A stretch of 64,000 nucleotides of DNA, taken from the NCBI RefSeq assembly GCF_037126465.1, contig NC_088202.1:105059962-105123961 (forward strand). The letters are read 5' to 3'. Source of the stretch: Ornithodoros turicata (lineage: Eukaryota; Arthropoda; Arachnida; Ixodida; Argasidae). The first letter of the stretch is position 1, and each line of letters opens with the position of its first letter. The notes beneath the pieces were generated by a model that worked only from the letters and a program-made list of their open reading frames with translations, ran no database searches and was not told where the DNA came from. Positions 45,451 through 56,564 of the stretch are shown here, piece after piece. A program made the translations under genes and the position numbers.

Positions 45451-45498
45451 GACACAGTTGTCTCGCAACGTAAAGCTACGAATTATTATTATTATTAG
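45451..45498 (+). repeat. SINE 3' end with (TTA)n tail inside the hAT element
   Basis: ACAGTTGTCTCGCAACGTAA matches the 3' end of the full SINE at 26394-26664 (ACAGTTGTCTCGCGACGTAA) and runs into ATTATTATTATTATTAG. Confidence 0.7.
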
Positions 45499-45499
45499 A

Positions 45500-45915
45500 C
45501 GTATGTTGTACCTAACATGGACAGGCTTGTCCGCGGCCACATACGTATCTTCAGATACATTCGTCCAACGTAAGAATAAAACGAAGCCGCACCAACTTCA
45601 TTGAAATCGTTCTTACCTACGCGTGGCACTGCAGGTGAATCAGTTCCAGAATAGAATAGAATAGAAATGGAAAGAAAAAAATGGAAATAGAAATTAGTTC
45701 CATTTGTTAGTCACCAGGAACGTCGTCAACAACTGTTGAAAGCAGCGAGTCAAAAAGCTCATTTTCAAGTATCCTGTACTCGAATAATCTTTGCTCGCAT
45801 TCACTCGGGAGATCACCAAGGCTGCGACAGAACCGGTCCGTTTCTGGTGGCATGGAAGGCACCAATATTGTAATATATGGGCCATCTTGGGTTTGCTCAG
45901 AAATTTTGGTAGGAA
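45500..45915. other. Unassigned interior of the hAT element
   Basis: It has AATAG-type short repeats (about 45650-45700) and no coding match. It may derive from other insertions. Confidence 0.3.
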
Positions 45916-45917
45916 TG

Positions 45918-46131
45918 TACAGTGCTGGACAAAATTTTACGGAACACGCTCCGGCGCATTTCTTCCTCGGAGGGACACGCTAGCAGCGATGGGACCGTAC
46001 GAACTTAGACATGTGCCTAGATGACCCAGTCACTGTTTGCAAGTCCGTACGGCACCATTCGCTGCTAGCGTGTCACTCTGAGGAAGGAATGCGCCGGAAC
46101 GTGTTCCGTAAGCTTTATGTCCAGCACTGTA
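45918..46131. mobile_element. Tc1/mariner-like MITE flanked by TA
   Basis: The left arm CAGTGCTGGACAAAATTTTA pairs with a right arm that on the minus strand reads CAGTGCTGGACATAAAGCTT; the arms continue with ACGGAACACG, GGCGCATT-CTTCCTC and CACGCTAGCAGCG over about 85 bp. TA lies at both outer edges (45918-45919, 46130-46131). The sequence is nearly foldback and has no ORF. A one-arm copy is at 18101-18172. Confidence 0.85.
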
Positions 46132-46135
46132 CTAG

Positions 46136-47207
46136 TACACTCTTAGAAAAATGCTAGTAAAGAGTTAGTAACGACTGCGGTTACTACCCTCGAAGTGCGT
46201 TACTAGTTGTTCATTAGTTGAGTACTAGCTAAGACTTGTGGAATGCAGTAATTGTTGCGTTACTGGCAGAAAGTTTTGCTTACTAGCTGTTACTAGATCG
46301 ATAGTTATGTTTGCTACATGTTATTTTGTGCCCGTTAATTTGCGATGGAGGCTGTATTATCCGAGTTAAACGGTAATTTGATTTAAAAACACATGTGTCA
46401 GTAGAGTAGCATTTTATTCAATACGGGAGAGACTTACGGTAGCGTATTACTTGCTCCTGAGACAACAGTATGCGCACATCCACACCCAAGAAGTCGCTTC
46501 GCGGCTGGCGGCGGCTTCGTAATCTCAGAAGTTACGATGCATTGTCTCGGTATCTGTTGTCCAGCAAATGGCAATCTGCTATGATGGGCTGTCCTTTTTC
46601 GTTCACACCCACGCTTTGGGAATATGAGTTTGTGTAGGCGCAGTGTCCCCCGAGTACACCCCCCCCCCTCCCACACACGCACTCAACCACAGCTAGAAGT
46701 GACAGATCTTCGTATGTTTGTTACTACTTCTCTATAGAAGTTGGGAAATATATTGGCGCTGAAAAAAATTTAGCATTCCCTTTTTCCGAAATTATACGTA
46801 AGCCGTGTATGTTTTTTTTTCTTTCTTTTTTTTACCAGTGTAAACTTTGTAATTTTCATTAAGTGAAAGTCGCGCTTTTACCAGCCAAAGGCAGTGCTAT
46901 CAGCTAAGACCTACTGCTGGAGGTAGTGCTGTTTACTAGCCTCTTCAATTCGTAAATGTTACTACTGCCTCTTTTACTACCTACGGTTAGCATCGTTCAT
47001 CACCTCATCATCAGGACACATCACATCCTGCCCCATTGTGCCTTGGGGTAGTGGGCCGCACCTTAAGTGGCGAATTTCCCCATTCATTATCATTAACTTA
47101 TTTGTTGTTGTTGTTACCTACGGTTACTAAGATCTTAGTGGCTGGTGTGACAAGTAAGTGCTTAGTTTTTAGTTAGTAAGCGCACCGCCCTTATTTTTAA
47201 GAGTGTA
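46136..47207. mobile_element. TIR element with TACACTCTTA ends
   Basis: The left end TACACTCTTAGAAAAATG and the right end (minus strand TACACTCTTAAAAATAAGG) are complementary. GTTACTA/TAGTAAC words fill both flanks of the interior. The element starts four bases after the preceding MITE. No transposase was recognised. A (TTG)n-tailed retroposon end (46990-47125) sits inside it. Confidence 0.65.
46990..47125 (+). repeat. Retroposon end with (TTG)n tail nested in the TIR element
   Basis: It has CCCCATTGTGCCTTGGGG, GGGCCGCACC, GCGAATTTCCCCATTCAT and a TTGTTGTTGTTG tail, as at 13063-13170 (opposite strand). Confidence 0.6.
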
Positions 47208-47607
47208 ATATCAATCAAGTACAAATCAGACGCAGCGAAGATGACGAAAGCAACACAGAGACAGACAGGGAATGTCGAACTTTTAACATTTTATCATATG
47301 ATTAAAGGTACAAAGTGGCACGTTCCGTAGCCGTCTTTGTGTTACTTTTGTCGTATTCGTTGTTGTCATGTGCCAACCGCCCCTTCGTCTCTTAGTTAGA
47401 GAGTCACCGGCTGTTACAGGTCAGCGGCAAAGTTTTCTATCACTAATTAACGCAAGATAAACTGCACGAGTACAGAGGCCCAATGATAATGCCACGACCG
47501 TTCATGAAGCTTGGACCGAATATTTTTCTTCTTGGTGCTCGGGGGCCACGCGGGCCGCACGACAAACCCAGGCGAGCTGCATGCGGCCCGCCACTTCGGT
47601 ACCCCTG

Positions 47608-48065
47608 GCATAGGTCATTTCACACGCATCAGCGTCCAGTTGTAGCGCTGGAACGTGCGCTCCGTGTGAGAAAGTTTGTCCTTATATGCGAAGCGCATTA
47701 AAGCTATGCAAAGTACTCATCCCTGTGTCGTTCCCTGTTCGGTCTAACTATCGAGAGAGGCTCGCACATGGGTGATTAACAAAGCGAAACGGCCTCCTAC
47801 ACATCCTGATTCATCAGCATCAGATCGAGTCTCCCAACTGTGCCGGCGTCTGCTTGACAGCACGGTGACAACACAGTGACCGACGTAGTTCGTTTCAGGT
47901 ACAGCCTTCCACAAAGGGAGAGTCGGAAAGTACACTGCGATATGCGATTTACTATAAGCAAAACATATGAATGATACACCGCTATCCCATTGCTGCTCAA
48001 ATCCATCTGGAATGCATTTGAGGATGAACGATTTTTCCTGTTTAGTAAAACTCTCTGTAGTTCGC
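47608..48065 (+). repeat. Tandem duplication unit 1, right part
   Basis: It aligns with 48290-48720: CATTTCACACGCATC-GCGTCC, GCATTAAAGCTATGCAAAGT, CATCCCTGTGTCGTTCCCT, GGCGTCTGCTTGACAGCACG and CAAATCCATCTGGAAT all occur in both in the same order. No credible ORF is conserved between the copies. Confidence 0.8.
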
Positions 48066-48069
48066 CTCT

Positions 48070-48720
48070 AGTAAGCTTTTCGAATCGGCAGAATCGGTCG
48101 TTTGGTTCGGGCACATACGAATCGGTAAAACTACCTACTCTGAGTCGTGCACGACTGATTCACATCGCGAAGCAAGATGGCGGCTGCTTGGAGTTGCGGA
48201 GTTACAGTGAGACTGTCAGATGTTTACTGTTGCCGACTATGTATATCCCGTGCGGTAAGTTGTTGGATGTAACGACGTATTCAGTGGAGCATTTCACACG
48301 CATCCGCGTCCAGTTGTGGCGCCAGAACATGTGCTCCGTGTGATAGTTTGTTTATATATGCAAGGCGCATTAAAGCTATGCAAAGTGCTCATCCCTGTGT
48401 CGTTCCCTCTTTGGTCTAACTATCCAGAGAAGCTTGCACACGGATGATTAACCCTGTTCAAAGCGAAACTGTCCTGATTCATCAACGTGAGATCGAATCT
48501 CCCAACTGCGCAGGCGTCTGCTTGACAGCACGGTAACAACACGGTGACCGATGTAGTTTGTCTCAGCTGCATCCCTCCGCAAAGGGAAAGTCTGAGAGTA
48601 TACTGCGACATGTCATATTTTCTACAAGAAAGCATGATGTGAATGATCCAGCACGATCCAGTTTCTCAAATCCATCTGGTATACATTTGGGGATGAACGA
48701 CGATTCTTCCGATTTGCCCC
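48070..48720 (+). repeat. Tandem duplication unit 2 (uninterrupted)
   Basis: The intact copy of the roughly 0.65-kb unit, joined as 48095-48289 plus 48290-48720 with GTATTCAGTGGAGCATTTCA at the join. It contains ATG 48177 with 26 open codons to GTAAGT at 48255-48260, in the same place as in unit 1. Confidence 0.8.
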
Positions 48721-49131
48721 AACATACCCAATGAGACAGAACAAACTGCGGAAAAGAAAAGTAGCGAAGCAACAAACAAGGTTAGGTTCGCAGTTGGCGG
48801 CTGTTTGGAAAGACACGATATCCACAATACGTCTTTAATGAGTTTGTGGGAGAGGCCGAACATTCGAAAACTTGCCGAATCACATTCATAGTGTAGAAGT
48901 AATCAAATCCACTAAATGTAAAAAGCCAAATATTAACCCCTGCCAGTGCAGAAACGCGACGTTCTGCATGATGATTACGGTTCAGGGTTTTCGCAATTTA
49001 TATTTTGGCATATTCGGAGTGCGTTTTTTGGAATTGATTATTTTTCGAGAGTTTTTCACCACTCTCGACACACCAAACTGATGATACACGTACGTAAATT
49101 TGGCTGAGCTCTGCACAATAGGTGATAATCC
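48721..49131. other. Unassigned sequence
   Basis: GTTGGCGGCTGTTTGG at about 48793 resembles the ATGGCGGCTGTTTGG start of the duplicated units and may be a third, damaged trace. Confidence 0.3.
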
Positions 49132-49133
49132 TA

Positions 49134-49329
49134 TTTTCTCGCAGCCCGTGCATCTGCGAGAGAAGATGTACGGGACACTGATGCAGATGCATTGGTAATT
49201 AGAACCGTTGAGTAATATTGTGCAGACGTGTGGTCTGCACAATATTACTCAACGGTTCCAATCACCAATGCATCTGCATCAGTGTCCCGTACATCTTCTC
49301 TCGCAGATGCACGGGCTGCGAGAAAACAA
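49134..49329. mobile_element. Foldback MITE, 95-bp arms, TA-flanked
   Basis: The arms 49134-49227 and 49233-49329 are complementary over about 94 bp with two substitutions and a small end gap. The loop is only 5 bases (GTGTG). TA occurs at both edges (49132-49133, 49330-49331). It has no coding content. Confidence 0.88.
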
Positions 49330-49331
49330 TA

Positions 49332-50970
49332 CGGTGGTCGGAATTGATATCCGACATTCCGAGAAAAAAAAAAGACGACTGTAAAACGACGCACTCGCGA
49401 AAAGAATGATAAGCTGCATTGAGAAACGTTTACTGTCGTGCGACAGGACTCCCAGAGAGTTCAAGTACCGGGAAATGGCTAAAATGACCATAAAATGCCC
49501 TAATGTCGAGCAGAGGCACTAAAAAGTCGAGGTGCCTTTGGGCTAGGACGGAGTTAACCCGCATTATACGGAACCTTTACAGCGCACGACAAAGATCACG
49601 TGACGTGGTACATTTAACAGATATCGTGAACTAATAAACGAGTATGAGTTCGCAAGAATAAGCACAAAAAAAAGGGTATGCACAATGTCACTTTCAGCGA
49701 TGCAACTTACGGCTTCAGTGGAAGAGACTGGCACGAATGCTTACACCTTTGTGCACCAGTCCAAACAAGGGAAGATTTTACGTCGATGTTGTATCTTTCG
49801 CGATAAAGAGCGCTGACCACAATGCAGCGTCCTGTGTAATTAATAGCGACTTATGCGGCAAGGTGATAAAAACTTCCCTTCTTTTGAACAGTGTGTAGGA
49901 CACGGTGGGCATCTGGTACGAAGTCTTCTTTCCGCCGTTTCTTCTCTTTTCTTTTCTTCCTTTTTTGCAGTGAAGTTTCTTACGGTGTATTGCTGAGAAT
50001 ACCTTCACCGTTACAGACTGCTTCACGACCAATGAAGCTACGCTCTGCCTATTTCCGTCGGCCACTCGAGTCGCTTCCAACCCGTCCACGAAAATAAAGT
50101 GCTCATTGTAAGGAGAATGCCGGGTACGGGCCAAATGGAAGAAAATTTCGCAGACGCTCTTAAGTAATAAAGTCGCCATGGTTTTCTATCGCTGAACGAA
50201 CATTTTCTCGAAGAAAAGAAACAAGAATTCCCGGTCGAAAGAGTTTATTCTTTGGTAGGCCCATTCGGTGGTCATAATGGGAACGAGCCGGTTTTGTATA
50301 AACAGCTGCGCCGAGAGAGAGAGAGAGACAGCGAAAATGACGTGTGAGAAGGGCAATGAAATTTGGTTCGCGAAAATGAGATTCTAAGGCTGCGTTACGA
50401 ATTACCATCAGGTCATCACCGAGGAAGGTACAAATTTCACTTTCTCCGACACCTCCTCTACTTTCACAATGGTCGTTACGTACGTTTTCTCTTTACTTTC
50501 CAGTCATCACTCTCTCTTGCTCTTGTTTTTTTTTTTTTTTCATTCCTTTGTTCGCAGTCCCTTTTGCAGCTTTTCCATGGTTTACGAAGTTTCCTTCAAA
50601 GGAGAATTCCTTCTCCAAAAGCCATTTACTCTGTTTGTCATGCTGTGTACGGGGGAGAAACGTACGCCCTTTATCATCGTCACAATACTCCTTGTCAACG
50701 CGACCTCTGTGGGCATTCGATTGGATGGAAGAAAAGAACCTGGGCAACATTAATTTGCCATGGGCGACATATCGCGATCAATACGATGTTTTGTTTAGTG
50801 TGTGCGTGACAAAATATTCAGGGCTTCAGAAGCTACTTGGTAGCGAGACAGCCTAACGATTTAACGATACGAGCGAACGATAGCGGGTGATAGCGATGTC
50901 TTAACGTTGCGCAAGTCGAAACTTCGAATCCTCAGTTCCCGCAGCCACAGCATTCCAAAGCTCTCTTAAA
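49332..50970. other. Unassigned sequence
   Basis: A GAGAGAGAGAGAGA run lies at about 50312-50328 and a T run at about 50526-50540. Frames of 130-148 codons occur on both strands without motifs. Confidence 0.35.
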
Positions 50971-50975
50971 GGGAT

Positions 50976-51110
50976 AGTGAAGACTAAAACGGGACTTTTT
51001 TTATTTTCACTGCTTTTGACTTCTATTCCATGCCGTGCGGGGTACTCTGCGGTTCCCGGCTTGTTATGGTACTTCTGTTTTGCGAACTATAATCAATGAT
51101 ATGTATATAT
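50976..51110. repeat. Possible MITE end (TTAAAGGGATAG)
   Basis: It resembles the 10163 sequence in its first 10 bases. No partner end was found. Confidence 0.25.
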
Positions 51111-52857
51111 ATATATTTAATATTCTCGGATGCTATATGTAGATGATGACTATGCTACTCTCTCTTACATGTTTGTTCACTCCCGTAAGAAAGGAAGATG
51201 AGGCAACTGCACTGCCAATGATTCAACCAAAACGAAGACTACTCTATGCACTTGTGCTTGTGACAGAAGTGGCAAGGTTGACCCACTTTCGCCGTAGCCA
51301 TTCACCACGAAAATAGTTGCAGGGACGGATAATACGGACATGAAAAGTGTCAGACAACTGCATTGGTAACGTGCTAACATCGGTAAGGCACGGAGGAAAC
51401 CGTACACAGTCGTCGAAAACAAATGGAGAACAAACACGTTTCAAATATTCCGTGTACTTCGTCGCTACGCCCCCCGCCGTGTCAGCACAGACGCTACATT
51501 TCACGATCTAACCTTAATTTACAAAACACACGCACACCGACATTGGCTTCATCACGACAGGGTATCAATCTACATTCTGGGCTCCCTTCCCGCCTCATAG
51601 AGCAACTCTATTTTCCCATCTAAGGAAGAGAAGAAACCAGAGTGCGACCTTAATTGTACTTCTCCATTTCGCAAATAGCAACGCCACACGGCCCGTCAGC
51701 AAAGATAGCTGTTCCGAGCACAGAGAGAACAAGCCTCAACTGCGGGCACTTCCGATAATGCCATTCGACGCGCACAAGAAACGCGCATCCAAAAAGGAAA
51801 TGGCAGACACACACCGGGTTCTTATTTCCTTAAGCAGCTAATTTGAATGAGCCAGGCGCGATCAATGCATCGATACCCGGGACACCTTCTTCGCGGTCTC
51901 ATATCTTCCCGCTTTCATTAACGGAAAGAACAGCGCTAGCAAATAAAGGCTGCACGAAGCAAAAAGTAAAAAAGAGGAGCTTTATTTTCTTCTGCTTCTT
52001 GATGATGGCAAATGCGCTCTCCCTTCGGTGGTCTCTCTGTCGTTTCCGTTCATTGCGACAGCAGTGGACATCAAAATTTTTACAGCCGTGTTCTTTCTGT
52101 GTCGGCTTTTCGGTACTGGGAAAAGGCTTTATGAGCGTCCGAGTAAAGTCATAACGGCGTCTGACAGAGGGTATACCTGGTGGAATCTTTGATACGGTAT
52201 CTCGCACGGCTCCTTCGTGACTCGTTGTAACTGCTACGAAAGAACTGCGTAATGCGATTACGCGAGCAATTGACGTGTCAGTGTACGTTATAAATTACTG
52301 CACGGTTCCTGTTCTATTTCTTCTTCTTTTTTCTTGAGAACTTCAAAATGCAGCGCTCACATAGGAAAATTTCGTACCGTAAAGGAGGATAGACGTAGAG
52401 ACGGGCAAATGACGGAGAAAAGTGGTCATTTCCCGTCCGTATTGTTTTATGCTTTCTACTTTGCGTAGCTACTCGTGAGGAGTTGTAACAGTTGTCCAAG
52501 TTATAGTGAACTTCGGGTCAAAGGGGGGGGGGGGGTGCATAAATGATGTGATGGGCCTTCATCGTGGAGACCGGCTTGCCTTATAACCACGAAACATCGC
52601 CCTTCTGCTTTGACACTTGCAATGTTGCAAGTGTCGGGTAGTCGTATGTGTGAAGGAGGCAAGGGAAGGACAGTGTTAGAGGGGGGATTATTATTATTAT
52701 TATTATTATTTAATGCGGATGCGGATTAATTATGCGGATGAGGCAATTAACCATATAAAGGACAAACACAAGCCCTATAACGCCCAGTAGTTGCATACTT
52801 ACTTACTTATCAACTTCTTATTCAATTGAATAACGGCAGTTGAAGACATGGCACCAG
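51111..52857. other. Unassigned sequence
   Basis: There is an AT dinucleotide tract at about 51098-51118, a G run at 52525-52536 and a (TTA)n tract at about 52686-52712. No gene was recognised. Confidence 0.35.
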
Positions 52858-52900
52858 CGGGTGTGGGTTCGAATCCCTCTGCTCGTAACTTTCTCCAACT
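52858..52900 (+). repeat. tRNA-like B-box scrap
   Basis: GGTGTGGGTTCGAATCCCTC has a B-box with a T-stem-like pairing. No A-box was found upstream. Confidence 0.35.
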
Positions 52901-53176
52901 GCCATTATTCACTTTAAAATTAATATCGTCGCTCGCAAATATATAAAATGGGGATAAAAGAGAAATGTTTGAGTACATGTCGCCAAAATATCGGGCGGAT
53001 TTAAGTAGTCGGATTAAAGATATTGCACTAGCCGTACGATTTCGAAAGCCAACTCAAAAATAGCAGAGCGAAAGGATTTTGATTTTGCCAGCCTCCCCTC
53101 CTACTGAACTCGATAAAATGAAAAAGAAAAAAAGAAACAGGGTAACTGCTGAGGGTCGCAGGCCCGGCAGAATGCT

Positions 53177-53356
53177 TTACTCATCAACATATTCCCTGGG
53201 GTTTCTCCCAAAGCGGGTATTGACGTAACGTACGGCAGGCACGACGTTCCTCTCCGTGACAACACGACCTATTAATGCGCTGATGGACAGAGGAGGCGCC
53301 ACGGTCGGGCCGACGGCAGCGTACGACGCCGCAGTTCCCAATACACTCCACTGGGC
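53177..53356 (-). CDS. Small ORF or terminal exon, unknown function
   Basis: A minus-strand frame of 59 codons runs from ATG 53356-53354 to TAA 53179-53177. The translation is balanced in composition, with a hydrophobic/small-residue first half (GTAASYAAVGPTVAPPLSIS) and a basic-then-acidic tail ending NPREYVDE. An in-frame TAG precedes the ATG. About 12 bases further upstream is TTTTCGGTCCCCAG, a good 3' splice site, so the piece could also be a terminal exon in this or the next frame; the adjacent frame is open too and Cys-rich. I do not recognise the protein and no partner exon was seen. Confidence 0.25.
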   Translation of the reverse strand, partial: AQWSVLGTAASYAAVGPTVAPPLSISALIGRVVTERNVVPAVRYVNTRFGRNPREYVDE

Positions 53357-53526
53357 CATCAACTATTTTGAGGTCTGGGGACCGAAAACAAAAATACTCG
53401 TTCGCCGTCGGAGCAGCCACAAGGCACGCGCCTTGTTGGTGGAACCAAAACGTCCCCCACACATACATCGCGCCTCTTCCCCAAGAAAACTTGGCTCACT
53501 GAGCCGGTTACGCGTCATCAGATAAT

Positions 53527-54590
53527 GTTCACCCCAAGAGCAGCGTGGAAAATAGGCTTTTCTCTACTTTTTGTCTTTTCATCGTTCGTTCATTCTGCTT
53601 GACTTCAAGATTGTGCGAACATAGGTGCCATGACACTGATTCCTGCTACTCGACTGTGAACATTGCATATGTCGCATTTACAGTAAACTGTTCCCAGCTT
53701 TGTTTCTGAAATACCCTCTGAAAGTCACAACTGTATTGCGCATTACTTCATAAAACAGTGCGACAACCCGCGAACCAGAAAATAACACAAAGGTGACACG
53801 TTTGTGATGCACACCGGCAGAGACGACACGAAGGGATCACCACTAATTGCGTATGTCACGCAGAATACCAGTGAAGAGGAGATAGAACAGGTGATTATGA
53901 TGCCGGTAGTAATCAATAATATAGAGATTAGCTTACATTTTTTATCTTCTCCGTTTCTCTTTTGCGTGCATGCATTTTTTAAATAAACTTTTACCTTAAT
54001 CATCCTTAGTTGTGTAAAAGCACATGGCTAGTAAGGCGCTAAAATGATGTCTATATATGACCTTAAAAAGAGATATAAGTGAATGACGGAGCACAGTGTT
54101 TACTGTGCCTGGATGTTGTTCCGCCTTAGAAGACGCCAATTATTTACACGGAAGACCGGTACACCGAGCCCCATGACCGGTAGCCCTATAGACGTTTCTG
54201 CTATGTTTTCTTATACATTTTCTGTGTGATCTTTTGTTTTATACAATCACGGGGCTTTCGCCTACTAGTTGAATGATCGGTGATGCACTATTCGGTGATA
54301 GTGCCACTCTCTCTCACGTCTGCCTGTTAGACAAGGAGATGGAAGACAATGCGGCGAAGTAGGCAAACAGCGTGTGGTTCCACAAGATAACCGAAATGAA
54401 ACATCTGCTAATATTCCCCTTACTTTGTCGACTTTAATATGACTCGTTTGAAGCATCCATAACTTAAAAACCCGAGACTGGGGGACAAAAAGAGTCTGAG
54501 GGAGAGACTGGGGGAAAAGACCTTGTCTTTGTTGTCGTTCTATTTTTTCTTTTTTTTTTCTCCTTCAGATTCCGGTTTTTACAAGTTATG
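53527..54590. other. Unassigned sequence
   Basis: Nothing was recognised beyond short T-rich runs. Confidence 0.35.
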
Positions 54591-54596
54591 GATATA

Positions 54597-55188
54597 CAGG
54601 CAAACGTTACACATTTTGATCGCATCGTAAAAATAGAAGACGGGTTTTATCCAACACCAAACTTTGCAGACTGGTAGCCATTTGTCTGAAGTTTTGTTGG
54701 AATTTTTTGTGAGCATTATGGTAATGTAGAAGAAAAATAAAAAATCGAGCAAAATTTCACTCTATGCATTTTCTATGGCCTATCTCACTCAAAAGTCGCC
54801 ATTTTCTGCTGTGTGCATTTCATTTTCATTTCACCACACACAGGTGGCACCAGCATACAGAACAAGACTAGAACAGAGGATTGGTGCATAACGTCAGAAT
54901 CGGCATGTCACATCATTGTAGGCAGCGCTACCTGTGTGAAGTGATGTGAATGTGAAGCAGACACAAGAGAAAATGGCAGTGTTTGTGTGGGATAGGCCAT
55001 TGAAAATGCATGGGGCGAGATTTTGCTTTATTTTTAATTTTCTTTCTGCATGACCATAGTGCTTACAAAAAATTCGAATGAAACTTCAGATAAATGGCTA
55101 TCAGTCTGCAAAGTTTGGGATGGGCCAAACCTAATCTTATATTTTTACAAAGCGATCGAAATGTGTAACGTTTGCTAGAATAACCCTG
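54597..55188. mobile_element. Long-armed MITE flanked by TA
   Basis: Arms of about 220-230 bp (54597-54820 and 54960-55188) are inverted copies of each other: GCAAACGTTACACATTT, CCAAACTTTGCAGACTGGTA, AAAATGCAT and GATAGGCCAT all recur in complement. The right end reads CAGGGTTATTCTAG on the minus strand, and the left lacks 10 of those bases. TA lies outside both ends (54595-54596, 55189-55190). No ORF. Probably Tc1/mariner-related. Confidence 0.8.
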
Positions 55189-55190
55189 TA

Positions 55191-56469
55191 TACCACCAGC
55201 TCGCTTGCTATCTCTCTATCCTCTCGTTGTCGTTTGAAGCATTGTCGTGAACTTTCAGCAGCTTCGAAGGTATATGTGCAATAAAGGCATGCACTCGAAG
55301 AGCGGTTGAACGCGCTGTGCCACGACACGTGCACATTTGCCATATGGTGTCCCTACTTCTCGTACCTCCAACTCCAAACACACAATTTGAAGAAGAAAAA
55401 AACAAACGTGGTAAAACGGCACCTTTCCCCTTCCACAAAGGAGAGGATATCTCTGTTACCTACTTCCAAACGTGTTTCCTATTCTCTCTGTGAACTGTGT
55501 CCTGCATCTACCTGAGCAGTAACAAACGTTCCAGTGTCGCAAATGTCGCGACGTCGCAACATTTCACACATCGAACGTTTTGACCTGGGTATTGTCCCGC
55601 TCATGGCCACTGTTGCTTCGCTGCGTTAACTCGGCATTATTAAATAATAATTATCCTCCCTCGCACAGTCACATTCTAACGGGCCATCCTTCGTGTGCTC
55701 CACCGTACACTACAACATTTTGTGCTCTTTTCGTAGCTCGAATTTGTCATGCAGGACGGTCCCAAAAAAAGTGACACGCACGAGCGCAATGTTCCATCAC
55801 AAATAGGTTATCGTGTTACAACTGCGTTTCGCGTTACTTGGTATACTTTACCCTATCACGCTAGCGCAATCAATAAAAAGGTGTCAGAATCGATTTTGTG
55901 ATCATGGCACCCCGTGATGGTTTGCGTACTTGGGGTAAAATGATGGGACACTCTGGCGTGTTCATGTTGCAGGAATCGTTGTCGGGAGGTTGATTAAGAC
56001 TGTTTGTCTTTTCCACCGCGCATTCATCGTACAGCAACACAGACAGTTCAGACCAGTTTTGGCGTTTTGTCGCTACCTCTCTAGTGTCCACATATGTTCA
56101 CCTCAAAGAAGGACAACACGCATGAAATATGCTTATCATTTTTATAACGGTTCTATAGCGACATGTTTTTTCGCGTAATCACTCGTACTCATGTGAGCTC
56201 CTGTGTGATCCAAGCGCTACCGGGCACATGACGCACAAAATTCGGTGCCTTCTTCAGCTTTCAACCAGTGGTTGTGCGCACAGTTGTTACGCAATTGCAA
56301 ATATGTGCTCCTCGTACCTTATCTACACACACATTATTACAACGCCTTAATCCATAGCCAGAAGTCCCTCTCACAAATTGGAATTCGAACAAATCCACGG
56401 TTATTCGTTGGTATGCGCGCGCCAGTTTTTTTACAGACACAAAGCTGGTGGATGTGCTGTGACTGTGAT
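55191..56469. other. Unassigned sequence
   Basis: No domain or paired repeat was recognised. Confidence 0.35.
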
Positions 56470-56564
56470 CTCACTGTGACAAACTCGTGACGTATGTGAC
56501 TCGCGACCGCTGTTTTCTTTTCATTTTCACCCGTTAACTATCATTTTCTTTACTTCACTGGATA

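Larger units (their letters stand above)
45080..47607 (-). mobile_element. hAT transposon, nested with other elements
   Basis: The left end AAGGGGTGCCGAAC with GGCGGGCCGCA close behind is the complement of the right end (minus strand CAGGGGTACCGAAGTGGCGG). CAGGGGTGCC-GGGCCGCA ends are characteristic of a widespread hAT group. TCATAGAG precedes and GCATAGGT follows (5 of 8 agree), compatible with an aged 8-bp duplication. The copy at 48281-48295 lacks the element and gives the empty site. The interior retains only the 3' end of the transposase (45279-45449), which is cut by a SINE 3' end at 45451. It also carries two TIR elements (45918-46131 and 46136-47207). Confidence 0.8.

Noticed and set aside
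47744..48775. A conserved protein in the tandem units
   Set aside because: Minus-strand frames are open in both units, but the aligned copies are not in the same frame and have indels, so conservation is at DNA level only.
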